A stretch of DNA of 6,380 bases, from assembly GCA_018062585.1 (NCBI GenBank), contig JAGORY010000057.1, forward strand, positions 1 through 6,380. The letters are read 5' to 3'. Below, piece by piece: positions 1-5,800 of the stretch. Origin of the DNA: Candidatus Peribacteraceae bacterium. Lineage in GTDB: Bacteria; Patescibacteriota; Gracilibacteria; Peribacterales; Peribacteraceae. Numbering within the stretch: position 1 is the first letter of the stretch; each line of letters begins with the position of its first letter. The notes under the pieces were generated by a model. That model was not told the DNA's origin and searched no databases. It saw only the letters and a list, made by a program, of their open reading frames with translations. Both the position numbers and the translations under genes were made by a program.

Positions 1-1037
1 CCGAATGCGACGCCGATGCTGCGTTGCACTGTTGAATCCGATAAGTCTCGTTGGAGTCGACTGATAGGAAGTTTCTCTGCAAAATGCGTGAAGAGTGCGG
101 AACTAAGACCAAGGTTTCCTTCCGCGTTTTCAAAGTCGATAGGGTTTACTTTGTGAGGCATGGTGGAGGACCCTACTTCTCCACTGATAACACGCTGACG
201 GAAAACACCACGAGAGATGTACGACCAAATATCACGCGAGAGATCGATGAGGATGGTATTGATACGGACATAGATATGACTGAGCTCTGCGACGTCATCA
301 TGAGGATTGATCTGTGTTGTGAACACGAGTGGATCAAGCTTCAGGGACTTCATGAATTTGCGACCAAAAGCCTCCCACTTCATCTCTGGATACGCCGAGT
401 GATGTGCAAGATAATTGCCAACAGCACCGCCAAATTTGCCACACATACGAAAGCCGACAAGGCTGTCACGCTGTCTTTCCAAGCGCTCAACAAAAACCAT
501 CATTTCTTTTCCGAGTGTGGTTGGAGTCGCTGGTTGTCCATGGGTCAGGCTCAGCATTCTGAGTTTCATATTCGGCGTCGCAAACGAACGAATCGCCGTG
601 ATGACTGCCTGTAATTCTGGACGAAGGACTTTGCGAATAGCATCAGACAAGAGAACACCGTACGCAAGATTATTCACATCTTCACTCGTGAGCGCGAAGT
701 GGAGGAACTCATGCTTGAATTTTGCGCCGACGATCTTCTGGAGCTCATGTTGCAAATAGTATTCGACAGCCTTCACATCATGATTCGTTTTTTTCTCAAT
801 CTCTCGAATTTTGACCGCTTCTTTCTCATCAAATTCGTCCACGAGTGCTTGCATGGCTTTCTTTTCTCGTGCGGAAAGCGCTTTCAATTCAGGAATCCCC
901 TTCTCATCGGCAAGAGCTGCAAAGTAGCTGATCTCAATAAAAATTCGAGCACGCATCAGTGCTTCTTCCGTAAAAAACGGCCTGAGCGCATCGACCTTAC
1001 GTGCGTAGCGACCGTCGAGTGGAGAGAGGGGCTGCAT
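1..1037 (-). CDS. purB: Adenylosuccinate lyase, N-terminal 345 codons (runs off the left edge)
   Basis: PurB cleaves SAICAR to AICAR plus fumarate and adenylosuccinate to AMP plus fumarate, in cytosolic purine synthesis. The reverse strand reads openly from ATG at 1037 to the window edge. The protein begins MQPLSPLDGRYARK, the usual start of the E. coli-type enzyme. Further on are TSEDVNN (about 117-123), THGQPATPTTLGKE (165-178) with the likely catalytic His166, the fumarase/aspartase-superfamily signature GSSTMPHKVNPIDFEN (289-304) with the catalytic serine at 290 or 291, and LPISRLQRDLSDST (323-336). E. coli PurB is 456 residues, so roughly 110 C-terminal residues lie outside. A GTG lies in frame upstream, but it would precede the family start and overlap the promoter. 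There is no Shine-Dalgarno site. The gene is divergent from the dockerin-like gene, and a decayed copy of its 5' end lies at 2078-2119. The identification is firm from the motifs. Confidence 0.97.
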   Translation of the reverse strand, partial: MQPLSPLDGRYARKVDALRPFFTEEALMRARIFIEISYFAALADEKGIPELKALSAREKKAMQALVDEFDEKEAVKIREIEKKTNHDVKAVEYYLQHELQKIVGAKFKHEFLHFALTSEDVNNLAYGVLLSDAIRKVLRPELQAVITAIRSFATPNMKLRMLSLTHGQPATPTTLGKEMMVFVERLERQRDSLVGFRMCGKFGGAVGNYLAHHSAYPEMKWEAFGRKFMKSLKLDPLVFTTQINPHDDVAELSHIYVRINTILIDLSRDIWSYISRGVFRQRVISGEVGSSTMPHKVNPIDFENAEGNLGLSSALFTHFAEKLPISRLQRDLSDSTVQRSIGVAF

Positions 1038-1045
1038 TGGAAGAC

Positions 1046-1054
1046 AGTGTAGCA
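1046..1054 (-). promoter_or_regulatory. Extended -10 promoter element of purB
   Basis: The minus strand reads TGCTACACT, an extended -10 (TGn plus TACACT), ending only 8 nt before the purB ATG at 1037. Transcription would therefore start at or within a base or two of the start codon, giving a leaderless or nearly leaderless mRNA. This agrees with the missing ribosome binding site. No convincing -35 box is visible at 16-18 bp spacing, which is common for extended -10 promoters. The same TACACT hexamer precedes ftsH and the membrane protein gene at 4393-4815. Confidence 0.6.
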
Positions 1055-1079
1055 CGTATGAGGGATTTGCGACTTTCGC

Positions 1080-1107
1080 TTGTGTTAGATCATATGATTG
1101 CTACAAT
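1080..1107 (+). promoter_or_regulatory. Sigma70-type promoter of the dockerin-like gene
   Basis: TTGTGT (1080-1085), a 16-bp spacer and TACAAT (1102-1107) preceded by TGC form a good -35 plus extended -10 promoter. The -10 ends 27 nt before the ATG at 1135, leaving a leader of about 20 nt without a Shine-Dalgarno site. The spacer contains the perfect 10-bp palindrome ATCATATGAT (1089-1098), which could be an operator. The promoter is back to back with that of purB within a 97-bp divergent gap. Confidence 0.65.
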
Positions 1108-1134
1108 TTCCATTAATTTCCCACACATCTACCC

Positions 1135-2007
1135 ATGCAGATCGCTCCCAGTAACCGTTTCACTCTTCTTGCCCTGATCATCGTGGCCGCAGGAGTGTTC
1201 TTCGCACTTACCTTCGGCGCAAGCCGCCTTACTGGCTCCGTAAAGCAACAGGCAACTCCCACTGGCCCACCTCCTCCCGTTGCACGATGCGAAAAAACAC
1301 GTTGGTGCAATACAGGCAAGCCCGAGGACGTCAATAATGATGGAAAGATCAATAAACAAGATACCGAGGACCTCAAGAACTACCTCCAAAATTCGGTCAC
1401 ACCGAAAGTCTATGCTTCCAAACGCAGACCGCTTCTCCCTCCTACGAATAAGCTTCTTTACCCTGATGTCAGTGGTGAAGGATATATCAATAATACTGAT
1501 TTGATCAGGGTTATTAATAAGGTTAATTCTCAGCCACAGTCAGAAGGAGAACCGCCCTCTGCCACGCTATACAATAAGGATTTCCCGACCGACGTGAATA
1601 ACGATGGAAAGGCTGATATCAAGGATGCTATTGCAGTCACGACATATATGAGCTCAAAATTTTGTACAACTGCCGGTGATGCTCCTCGGTGTTTCCCCGA
1701 CGTGAATAATAGGGGCGGTGTCGATCACAATGATTGGCAAATTGTGAATGATTGGATAAGCAACCCAAGTGCATGGCAAAATCCGTACCTTCCAGAAGAT
1801 GTTAATGGTGATAGCAGTGTCACCCAAGCTGATTATGATGTTCTTGTCACGTTTTACTCGAACAAAAGCAATCCAATGGTAGTCAAGAAACCAGCAGTGA
1901 TGGGTTACCCCGATCCAATGAAAAAGGCGCTCTATCCTGATGTTAATGGTGATCGAATCGTTGATAATAAAGATATCAATCAAGTGAACAATATGGTTCC
2001 ACGTTGA
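1135..2007 (+). CDS. Membrane-anchored protein with six dockerin/EF-hand-like calcium loops
   Basis: This 290-residue protein has a hydrophobic segment at about residues 8-28 (FTLLALIIVAAGVFFALTFG), read as an uncleaved anchor or signal peptide, then a proline-rich linker (TPTGPPPPVA). Six loops of the form D-x-N/S-x-D/E-G-x-x-x-x-x-D start at residues 65, 111, 153, 189, 222 and 269, for example DVNNDGKINKQD and DVNGDRIVDNKD. These match the calcium-binding loop of dockerin type I repeats, and each is followed by a helix-like stretch. Loop 4 (DVNNRGGVDHND) has Arg at position 5 and is probably weakened. The loops are 33-47 residues apart, so they may form three pairs rather than the two of a standard dockerin. 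C52/C58 and C177/C186 could form disulfides outside the cell. No cohesin partner is encoded here. A calcium-stabilised surface or adhesion role is inference. TGA is the stop codon. Confidence 0.85.
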   Translation: MQIAPSNRFTLLALIIVAAGVFFALTFGASRLTGSVKQQATPTGPPPPVARCEKTRWCNTGKPEDVNNDGKINKQDTEDLKNYLQNSVTPKVYASKRRPLLPPTNKLLYPDVSGEGYINNTDLIRVINKVNSQPQSEGEPPSATLYNKDFPTDVNNDGKADIKDAIAVTTYMSSKFCTTAGDAPRCFPDVNNRGGVDHNDWQIVNDWISNPSAWQNPYLPEDVNGDSSVTQADYDVLVTFYSNKSNPMVVKKPAVMGYPDPMKKALYPDVNGDRIVDNKDINQVNNMVPR

Positions 2008-2040
2008 TGTCTAGGCTGAAGTTCCGACGCTCCGTTCTAC

Positions 2041-2074
2041 GGGCCGACATGCAGAAAAACTTTGCACGCGGCCC
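2041..2074. other. Hairpin downstream of the dockerin-like gene
   Basis: GGGCCG (2041-2046) pairs with CGGCCC (2069-2074). An inner TGCA/TGCA pair (2050-2053 with 2063-2066) extends the stem across a small internal loop. It lies 34 nt after the dockerin-like stop codon and has no T-run after the stem, so it is not a classical rho-independent terminator. It could be a transcript-end structure or part of the decayed DNA that follows. Confidence 0.35.
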
Positions 2075-2077
2075 ACT

Positions 2078-2119
2078 GCGTGGCTAGCGACCATCGACCG
2101 AGAGTGGCTTCATTGGAAG
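2078..2119 (-). pseudogene. Fossil of a second purB 5' end
   Basis: On the minus strand, CTTCCA precedes an ATG at 2113 just as it does for intact purB at 1037. The next codons give M-K-P-L-S-V-D-G-R and then a TAG, against M-Q-P-L-S-P-L-D-G-R-Y in purB. After removal of one codon from purB, nearly every codon pair is identical or differs at a single base (CCC/CCA, GAC/GAT, GGT/GGT, CGC/CGC, TAC/TAG). The match fades after about 13 codons, though a weak trace (A..FF) may continue. This is best explained as a decayed duplicate or displaced remnant of the purB start. It lies in the same orientation as the real start, so the two form imperfect direct repeats around the dockerin-like gene. Chance similarity is unlikely but not tested. 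Confidence 0.6.
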
Positions 2120-2158
2120 GCATTAGTCCAGAAAAATGACCGAAGACCGAGGAGAGTC

Positions 2159-2424
2159 ATAGGAGATTATTTTGGTCGTGCCTTCTGTGACGAAGTCGGG
2201 TCGTAGGCGAAGTACTTTTAGGATTGGTCATTGTTGAAGAAGCCCAAGGAGACTCTGTCACTCTCCTCTGGGGAGACTGCGACACTCGGTGGGTCACGAG
2301 CATCCTAAAAAATACATGGGGGCAGATTGAAGAGGTCATTCGTATCCCCAAATATAGCCACACATCACACGTATCAAGAGATGGTGTTTCTAGGCCTCCG
2401 GCACATCTTTCTTCTAATCTTTGA
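2159..2424 (+). pseudogene. Broken small gene, SH3/KOW-like protein, two frameshifts
   Basis: The open piece LVIVEEAQGDSVTLLWGD, continuing to a TGA at 2422-2424, reads like a small beta-barrel (SH3/KOW-like) protein but has no start of its own. Upstream, two other frames carry the missing N-terminus. Removing one T from TTTT at 2170-2173 and one T from TTTT at 2216-2219 joins them into a continuous 87-residue reading: (I/M)GDYLVVPSVTKSGRRR, then STLGLVIVEE and onward. The codon expected to be the start is ATA (2159-2161), placed just behind GAGGAG (2149-2154), as if ATG had mutated. An alternative is a TTG start at 2172 behind AGGAG (2161-2165), giving only about 20 residues. The 3' end overlaps the convergent ftsH by 11 bp. 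I do not recognise a named family, and the fold is inferred from the pattern alone. Confidence 0.5.
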
Positions 2425-4297
2425 GTGTAGAGACCTTCGATTTTTTTGGCTTCGTTCCGTCAAAAATTTCGAGGAACTCATCAAATGACATTGTTTCAAT
2501 CTCAAGAAGTTTCACCACGATCTCATCAAGCTTCTGACGATGTGTTTTCACGAGACCTTTCGCGCGTACGTACTGCTCGGCGATGACGCGCTTCGTAAAC
2601 TCATCGATTTTCTTCGCGATGTCCTCCGAGTAATTTCGTGACATGCCAATATCCGCACCAAGGTATGCAGAGCCCTGTCTCTCTCCATATGCGACAATAC
2701 CAAGCTCTTCCTCGTCCATGCCGTAGCGCGTCGCCATGTTACGAGCGATGGCAGAAGCTTTCTCAATATCATTACTTGCACCAGTCGTAATCTCGTTAAA
2801 GACGATGTCTTCTGCAGCTCGTCCACCGAGGAGCCCGCAGATTTCATCGAGGAATTTCTGCCTTGTCGTCGTGTACTGGTCTTCTTTTGGCAAGAACCAC
2901 GTGACACCGAGCGCAAATCCGCGAGAGACGATACTAATTTTGTGCAGAGGATCGGATTCCGGACAGAGATGACCGACGATAGCGTGACCCACTTCGTGGT
3001 AGGCAGTGATGCTCTTCTCTTTCTCCGAAAGTTTGCGGGAGCGCTTCTGGGCTCCAAGCGTCACTTTCTCGACGGCTTCGACGAGGTCGATCTGCTGAAT
3101 AGTTTTTGCACCACGGCGGGCGGCGTTGATGGCGGCTTCGTTCATGATGTTTTCAAGGTCCGCTCCAGCCATGCCGACGGTCTGCTTGGCGATGACCTCA
3201 AGATCGCACTCTTTGGCCATTTTCTTGTTGCGGGCGTGGACTTCCAGGATCTGCTTACGGGCGATGAGGTCCGGCTTGTCGATGAACACTCTTCGGTCGA
3301 AGCGGCCCGGACGGAGAAGAGCGGAATCCAAAACATCAGGACGGTTTGTCGCTGCCATCACGATCACATTCGTATCTTTATCAAATCCGTCCATCTCGGT
3401 GAGAATTTGATTCAGAGTCTGCTCACGCTCATCATGTCCTCCGCCGAAACCCGCTCCGCCACGCTGACGTCCCACTGCATCTATTTCATCGATGAAAATG
3501 ATACACGGAGCATTGCGCTTGGCTCGCAGAAACAGGTCACGCACACGCGATGCACCGACACCCACAAACATCTCGACAAATTCTGAGCCAGAGATGGAAA
3601 AGAACGGCACGCCAGCCTCGCCGGCGACCGCACGGGCAAGGAGTGTTTTACCGGTTCCCGGCGCGCCGACGAGGAGCGCACCACGCGGAATTTTGGCGCC
3701 GATCGTCGTGTATTTTTTCGGATTCTTCAGGAAATCCACGATTTCTTTGAGATCGTTCTTGGCTTCATCGCAACCGGCGACGTCTTTGAAAGTGGTCTTC
3801 ACTTCCTTGGCGTCGGCGATGCGCGCGCGAGACTTGCCGAAGGACATCGCAGTGCTCTGGCTGCGTGCGAGCGACCTGAAGACCCACATACCGATAGCGA
3901 TCAGCAGGATCAGAAAGATGAAGTCGCCCACATGCGCCTTGAAGAAATTCTTCACCTCCATGTTCTCGATCTCTACGATCGTCGGGTTCTGGGGATCGTT
4001 CCAGCCGAGAGCCGTGATGTTGTCGCTTGCTTCTTTATACGACTGCACGTAACTGCCGGACTGGTACTTGGCGTAGATGTTGCTGCCGCGCACGAGAATG
4101 CTCTCGAAGGTTTTCTGTTTATAGTTATGGGTGATTTCACTGATAGGAACGACCTTGGCGGTCGCTAACTTCTCGTCTTCGTTCCGTTCGGGTGCCGTCA
4201 TGTAGTACACCGAACTCAGAATCAGAAAAATGAGAAGTAAGGCCGAAAAGACCTGATTCTGACGACGGCGCGGCGGAAGAAAACTTGGTTGAGCCAT
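2414..4297 (-). CDS. ftsH: ATP-dependent zinc metalloprotease FtsH
   Basis: FtsH is a hexameric inner-membrane AAA+ protease that extracts and degrades damaged or unassembled membrane proteins and some regulators. The 627-residue protein has membrane helix 1 (about 16-33), an external domain (about 35-124), helix 2 (about 126-142), then the AAA+ module. Walker A is GAPGTGKT (211-218), the pore loop MFVG (243-246), Walker B IIFIDEID (266-273), and the second region of homology TNRPDVLDSALLRPGRFDR (317-335) carries the arginine fingers. The peptidase domain has the zinc motif HEVGH (434-438), with the third ligand probably Asp510 in TTGASND. Length is normal for the family. I chose ATG at 4297 (MAQPS) over an in-frame GTG at 4333 because the GTG overlaps the -35 box of a good promoter. 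There is no Shine-Dalgarno site. The gene is monocistronic, with a terminator and separate promoter upstream. Confidence 0.98.
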   Translation of the reverse strand: MAQPSFLPPRRRQNQVFSALLLIFLILSSVYYMTAPERNEDEKLATAKVVPISEITHNYKQKTFESILVRGSNIYAKYQSGSYVQSYKEASDNITALGWNDPQNPTIVEIENMEVKNFFKAHVGDFIFLILLIAIGMWVFRSLARSQSTAMSFGKSRARIADAKEVKTTFKDVAGCDEAKNDLKEIVDFLKNPKKYTTIGAKIPRGALLVGAPGTGKTLLARAVAGEAGVPFFSISGSEFVEMFVGVGASRVRDLFLRAKRNAPCIIFIDEIDAVGRQRGGAGFGGGHDEREQTLNQILTEMDGFDKDTNVIVMAATNRPDVLDSALLRPGRFDRRVFIDKPDLIARKQILEVHARNKKMAKECDLEVIAKQTVGMAGADLENIMNEAAINAARRGAKTIQQIDLVEAVEKVTLGAQKRSRKLSEKEKSITAYHEVGHAIVGHLCPESDPLHKISIVSRGFALGVTWFLPKEDQYTTTRQKFLDEICGLLGGRAAEDIVFNEITTGASNDIEKASAIARNMATRYGMDEEELGIVAYGERQGSAYLGADIGMSRNYSEDIAKKIDEFTKRVIAEQYVRAKGLVKTHRQKLDEIVVKLLEIETMSFDEFLEIFDGTKPKKSKVSTLKD

Positions 4298-4306
4298 GAC
4301 CGACGG

Positions 4307-4335
4307 AGTGTATCGTAGAAAGCGTATTTTCACAA
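4307..4335 (-). promoter_or_regulatory. Sigma70-type promoter of ftsH
   Basis: On the minus strand TTGTGA (4335-4330), a 17-bp spacer and TACACT (4312-4307) form a well-spaced promoter. Only 9 nt separate the -10 box from the ATG at 4297, so the transcript starts at about the start codon. This decides the ftsH start: the longer in-frame GTG at 4333 would lie inside the -35 element, upstream of the transcript. Confidence 0.75.
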
Positions 4336-4347
4336 TCCACGACTACG

Positions 4348-4370
4348 AAAAAGGCGGCATTGCTGCCGCC
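4348..4370 (-). terminator. Rho-independent terminator
   Basis: Read on the minus strand, GGCGGCA, loop GCAA and TGCCGCC make a perfect 7-bp GC-rich stem followed directly by TTTTT. It begins 22 nt past the stop of the membrane protein gene ending at 4393 and lies before the ftsH promoter, so it ends that transcript and insulates ftsH. Confidence 0.88.
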
Positions 4371-4392
4371 TCTTTGAGATCGAAGGAAAACG

Positions 4393-4815
4393 TTAGTTCG
4401 TGGGAGCCAAAGACGCAGCAGCAGCCTGCTCCGGAGTTTGGAGCTGGACCGGAACGACGTCGAGGATCATGTCCCTGTCCGGATCGTACAAAATTGCGCG
4501 AGTCGGTGTCACGATGAGGTGGTCGCCATTCTTGGCGAGCTTGTAGAAATCGTTCCCGGACTTGAGAGCCTCGACATCGACGATCGTCGCCACCGTGGGC
4601 TCGACATCGGTCGGGATCTCGATGTGCTGCCTGACTCTCTCGATGATCGCCTGCGCTTCGGCGATACTCTCTGGGTTGTTACCGGTCTGAAGCTGCTCGT
4701 TCATGACGGTGAGCTTCTTGAGTTCAGCGGCGAGCGTTGCGCTGCGCTGGTAGAAGGCAAATGCGAGAGCTGCGAGACCGACAATAAGGATAATTGTCAG
4801 AAGTTTCTTGTTCAT
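4393..4815 (-). CDS. Single-pass membrane protein of unknown function
   Basis: This 140-residue protein starts MNKKLL and has one membrane helix at about residues 5-21, with lysines on the cytosolic side (N-in, C-out). A heptad-like stretch follows at about 24-44 (SATLAAELKKLTVMNEQLQ) that could form a short coiled coil. The C-terminal part (about 50-125) is soluble and mixed alpha/beta, including GDHLIVTPTRAILYDP, and the tail is Ala/Gln-rich. I recognise no family or catalytic motif. The ATG at 4815 was chosen because the hydrophobic segment follows at once; the same frame stays open upstream to about 5262, but that part is antisense to the glycosyltransferase. It has its own promoter and terminator and no Shine-Dalgarno site. 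It lies between the glycosyltransferase and ftsH, which may suggest an envelope role, but this is only context. Confidence 0.8.
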   Translation of the reverse strand: MNKKLLTIILIVGLAALAFAFYQRSATLAAELKKLTVMNEQLQTGNNPESIAEAQAIIERVRQHIEIPTDVEPTVATIVDVEALKSGNDFYKLAKNGDHLIVTPTRAILYDPDRDMILDVVPVQLQTPEQAAAASLAPTN

Positions 4816-4843
4816 AAAGAATGAAGTTGGAAAGGACGGACGC

Positions 4844-4872
4844 AGTGTAGAACCGCATTTCATCGTTTGCAA
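4844..4872 (-). promoter_or_regulatory. Sigma70-type promoter of the membrane protein gene
   Basis: TTGCAA (4872-4867) and TACACT (4849-4844) are separated by exactly 17 bp on the minus strand. The -10 box ends 28 nt before the ATG at 4815, giving a leader of about 20 nt without a visible ribosome binding site. The promoter sits in the 79-bp gap after the glycosyltransferase gene, so the membrane protein can be transcribed on its own. Confidence 0.72.
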
Positions 4873-4894
4873 AACAGGACACTTGCGCGAAAGT

Positions 4895-5644
4895 CTATTT
4901 CCGTTCGTTATGCCGTTCTGGTGATGAACGCCGAAAGGAACTGGAATACAGCACGATGAGACACCAGAACATCTCGAGCCCATCTCGTACAATGCGGACT
5001 TTGGATTCTGGCACTGCGGTCCATGCGAGAGGAATTTCTGCGACGGTGTACCCATGCCGCAGAGCCAGTGCCAACACTTCAACGTCGAATGCGAATCGAT
5101 CGATGCGCTGGAGCGAGAAAAGTTTTTTCGCGACGTCCGACCGAAAGAGCTTGCAGCCGCACGCGGTATCCTGGATACCGGGCACGAGCGCCGAACCGAG
5201 GAAGTGGTACACGCGGCCGATGAAACGGCGATGCCACCGCATGGTGACGAGCGACCGTTCATGGTTCATGACCCGCGAACCGATCGCGATATCGGCTCCG
5301 CCTTCGATGGCGACAAGTAACTTGCTCACTTCTGTAATCGGTGCTGCGCCGTCAGCGTCATACATGAGTGCCAGGTCCGCGTTCACGAGAGCCATACCAG
5401 CCCTGACGGCTGCGCCTTTGCCAGTGTTTTTCGCAAGCACAGCGGTGATGATTGGAAGCCTTCCTTTCCAACTGTCAGCAGCTGCAGCCGTACCGTCCAT
5501 ACTGCCGTCATCGGCAATGATGACCTGCGACAGCGTGAGTCCCGACATCGCATCCGAGTCCCACGCGTCTTTGATGGACGCCAAAGTTTTCGGAAGACGA
5601 TCCTGCTCGTTATACGCCGGAATGATGATCGCGAGGGTTTGCAT
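4895..5644 (-). CDS. GT2 glycosyltransferase, polyprenyl-phosphate sugar transferase (ALG5/DPM1-like)
   Basis: The 249-residue protein is a GT-A fold family 2 glycosyltransferase. Motifs in order: IIIPAYNEQDRLPKTL (6-21) and ADDGSMDGT (44-52) for nucleotide binding, NTGKGAAVRAGM (73-84), the metal-binding DxD as YDADGAAP (95-102), GSR (122-124), QDTACGCKLFR (158-168), and FAFDVEVL (184-191). DADG, QDT.CG.KLF and FDVE together are typical of ALG5/DPM1-type enzymes, which move glucose or mannose from UDP- or GDP-sugar to a polyprenyl phosphate. It has no C-terminal membrane helices (the tail LEMFWCLIVLYSSSF is only moderately hydrophobic), so it is probably cytosolic or peripheral. The product would feed glycan or glycoprotein assembly. 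Sugar and lipid specificity cannot be read from the sequence. ATG at 5644 is supported by the immediate MQTLAIIIPAYNE start and a GGAG 7 nt upstream. Confidence 0.93.
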   Translation of the reverse strand: MQTLAIIIPAYNEQDRLPKTLASIKDAWDSDAMSGLTLSQVIIADDGSMDGTAAAADSWKGRLPIITAVLAKNTGKGAAVRAGMALVNADLALMYDADGAAPITEVSKLLVAIEGGADIAIGSRVMNHERSLVTMRWHRRFIGRVYHFLGSALVPGIQDTACGCKLFRSDVAKKLFSLQRIDRFAFDVEVLALALRHGYTVAEIPLAWTAVPESKVRIVRDGLEMFWCLIVLYSSSFRRSSPERHNERK

Positions 5645-5651
5645 ACATTGT

Positions 5652-5661
5652 CTCCACTATA
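5652..5661 (-). promoter_or_regulatory. Possible -10 box and ribosome binding site of the glycosyltransferase gene
   Basis: On the minus strand TATAGT (5661-5656) is followed directly by GGAG (5655-5652), 7 nt before the ATG at 5644. They are probably not both used: if TATAGT is the -10 box, the transcript begins about 5 nt before the ATG, beyond GGAG. No -35 box is visible at 16-18 bp. Confidence 0.35.
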
Positions 5662-5722
5662 GCGGCTTGTCGTCGCTCCTGCCCGCCTCACCGCTGCCCC
5701 TTGAGAAGACCATCACCGTAGA

Positions 5723-5741
5723 CTGGGACGCCGCGTCCCAG
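5723..5741. other. Perfect 8-bp inverted repeat
   Basis: CTGGGACG, loop CCG, CGTCCCAG form a perfect hairpin in the intergenic DNA between the DUF559 gene and the glycosyltransferase gene. It lacks a T-run on either side. It could attenuate transcripts from the DUF559 gene or be part of the repeat cassette around that gene. Confidence 0.45.
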
Positions 5742-5768
5742 CTGCGGGAAGAAATGAGATAACGAACG

Positions 5769-5785
5769 CGGGAGGTGAGGACGGT
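5769..5785 (+). repeat. G-rich repeat, copy 1
   Basis: CGGGAGGTGAGGACGGT is identical over 17 bp to the copy at 6364-6380, in the same orientation. It lies 16 bp beyond the stop codon of the DUF559 gene. Confidence 0.75.
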
Positions 5786-5800
5786 GAAGAAGTGACGAGC

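Noticed and set aside
51..1052. Overlapping plus-strand open frames at 51-614, 415-759 and 699-1052
   Set aside because: They are antisense to purB, whose reverse-strand translation shows continuous family motifs; the plus-strand products resemble nothing.
2041..2074. Rho-independent terminator for the dockerin-like gene
   Set aside because: A stem exists but no T-run follows, so it is listed only as a hairpin.
2942..4052. Long plus-strand open frames at 2942-3586 and 3492-4052
   Set aside because: Antisense to ftsH, with compositions that mirror its AAA+ and peptidase codons; no independent start signal or motif.
4816..5262. In-frame N-terminal extension of the membrane protein gene
   Set aside because: It would run through the gene's own promoter and antisense to no real domain of its own, overlapping the glycosyltransferase codons; the membrane helix directly after ATG 4815 is the natural N-terminus.
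4956..5762. 268-codon plus-strand open frame across the glycosyltransferase region
   Set aside because: Most of it is antisense to clear GT2 motifs. Its last 20 or so codons (PLEKTITVDWDAASQ to a TAA at 5760) lie outside the glycosyltransferase gene and read plausibly, but there is no start or recognised family, so I do not call a gene fragment.
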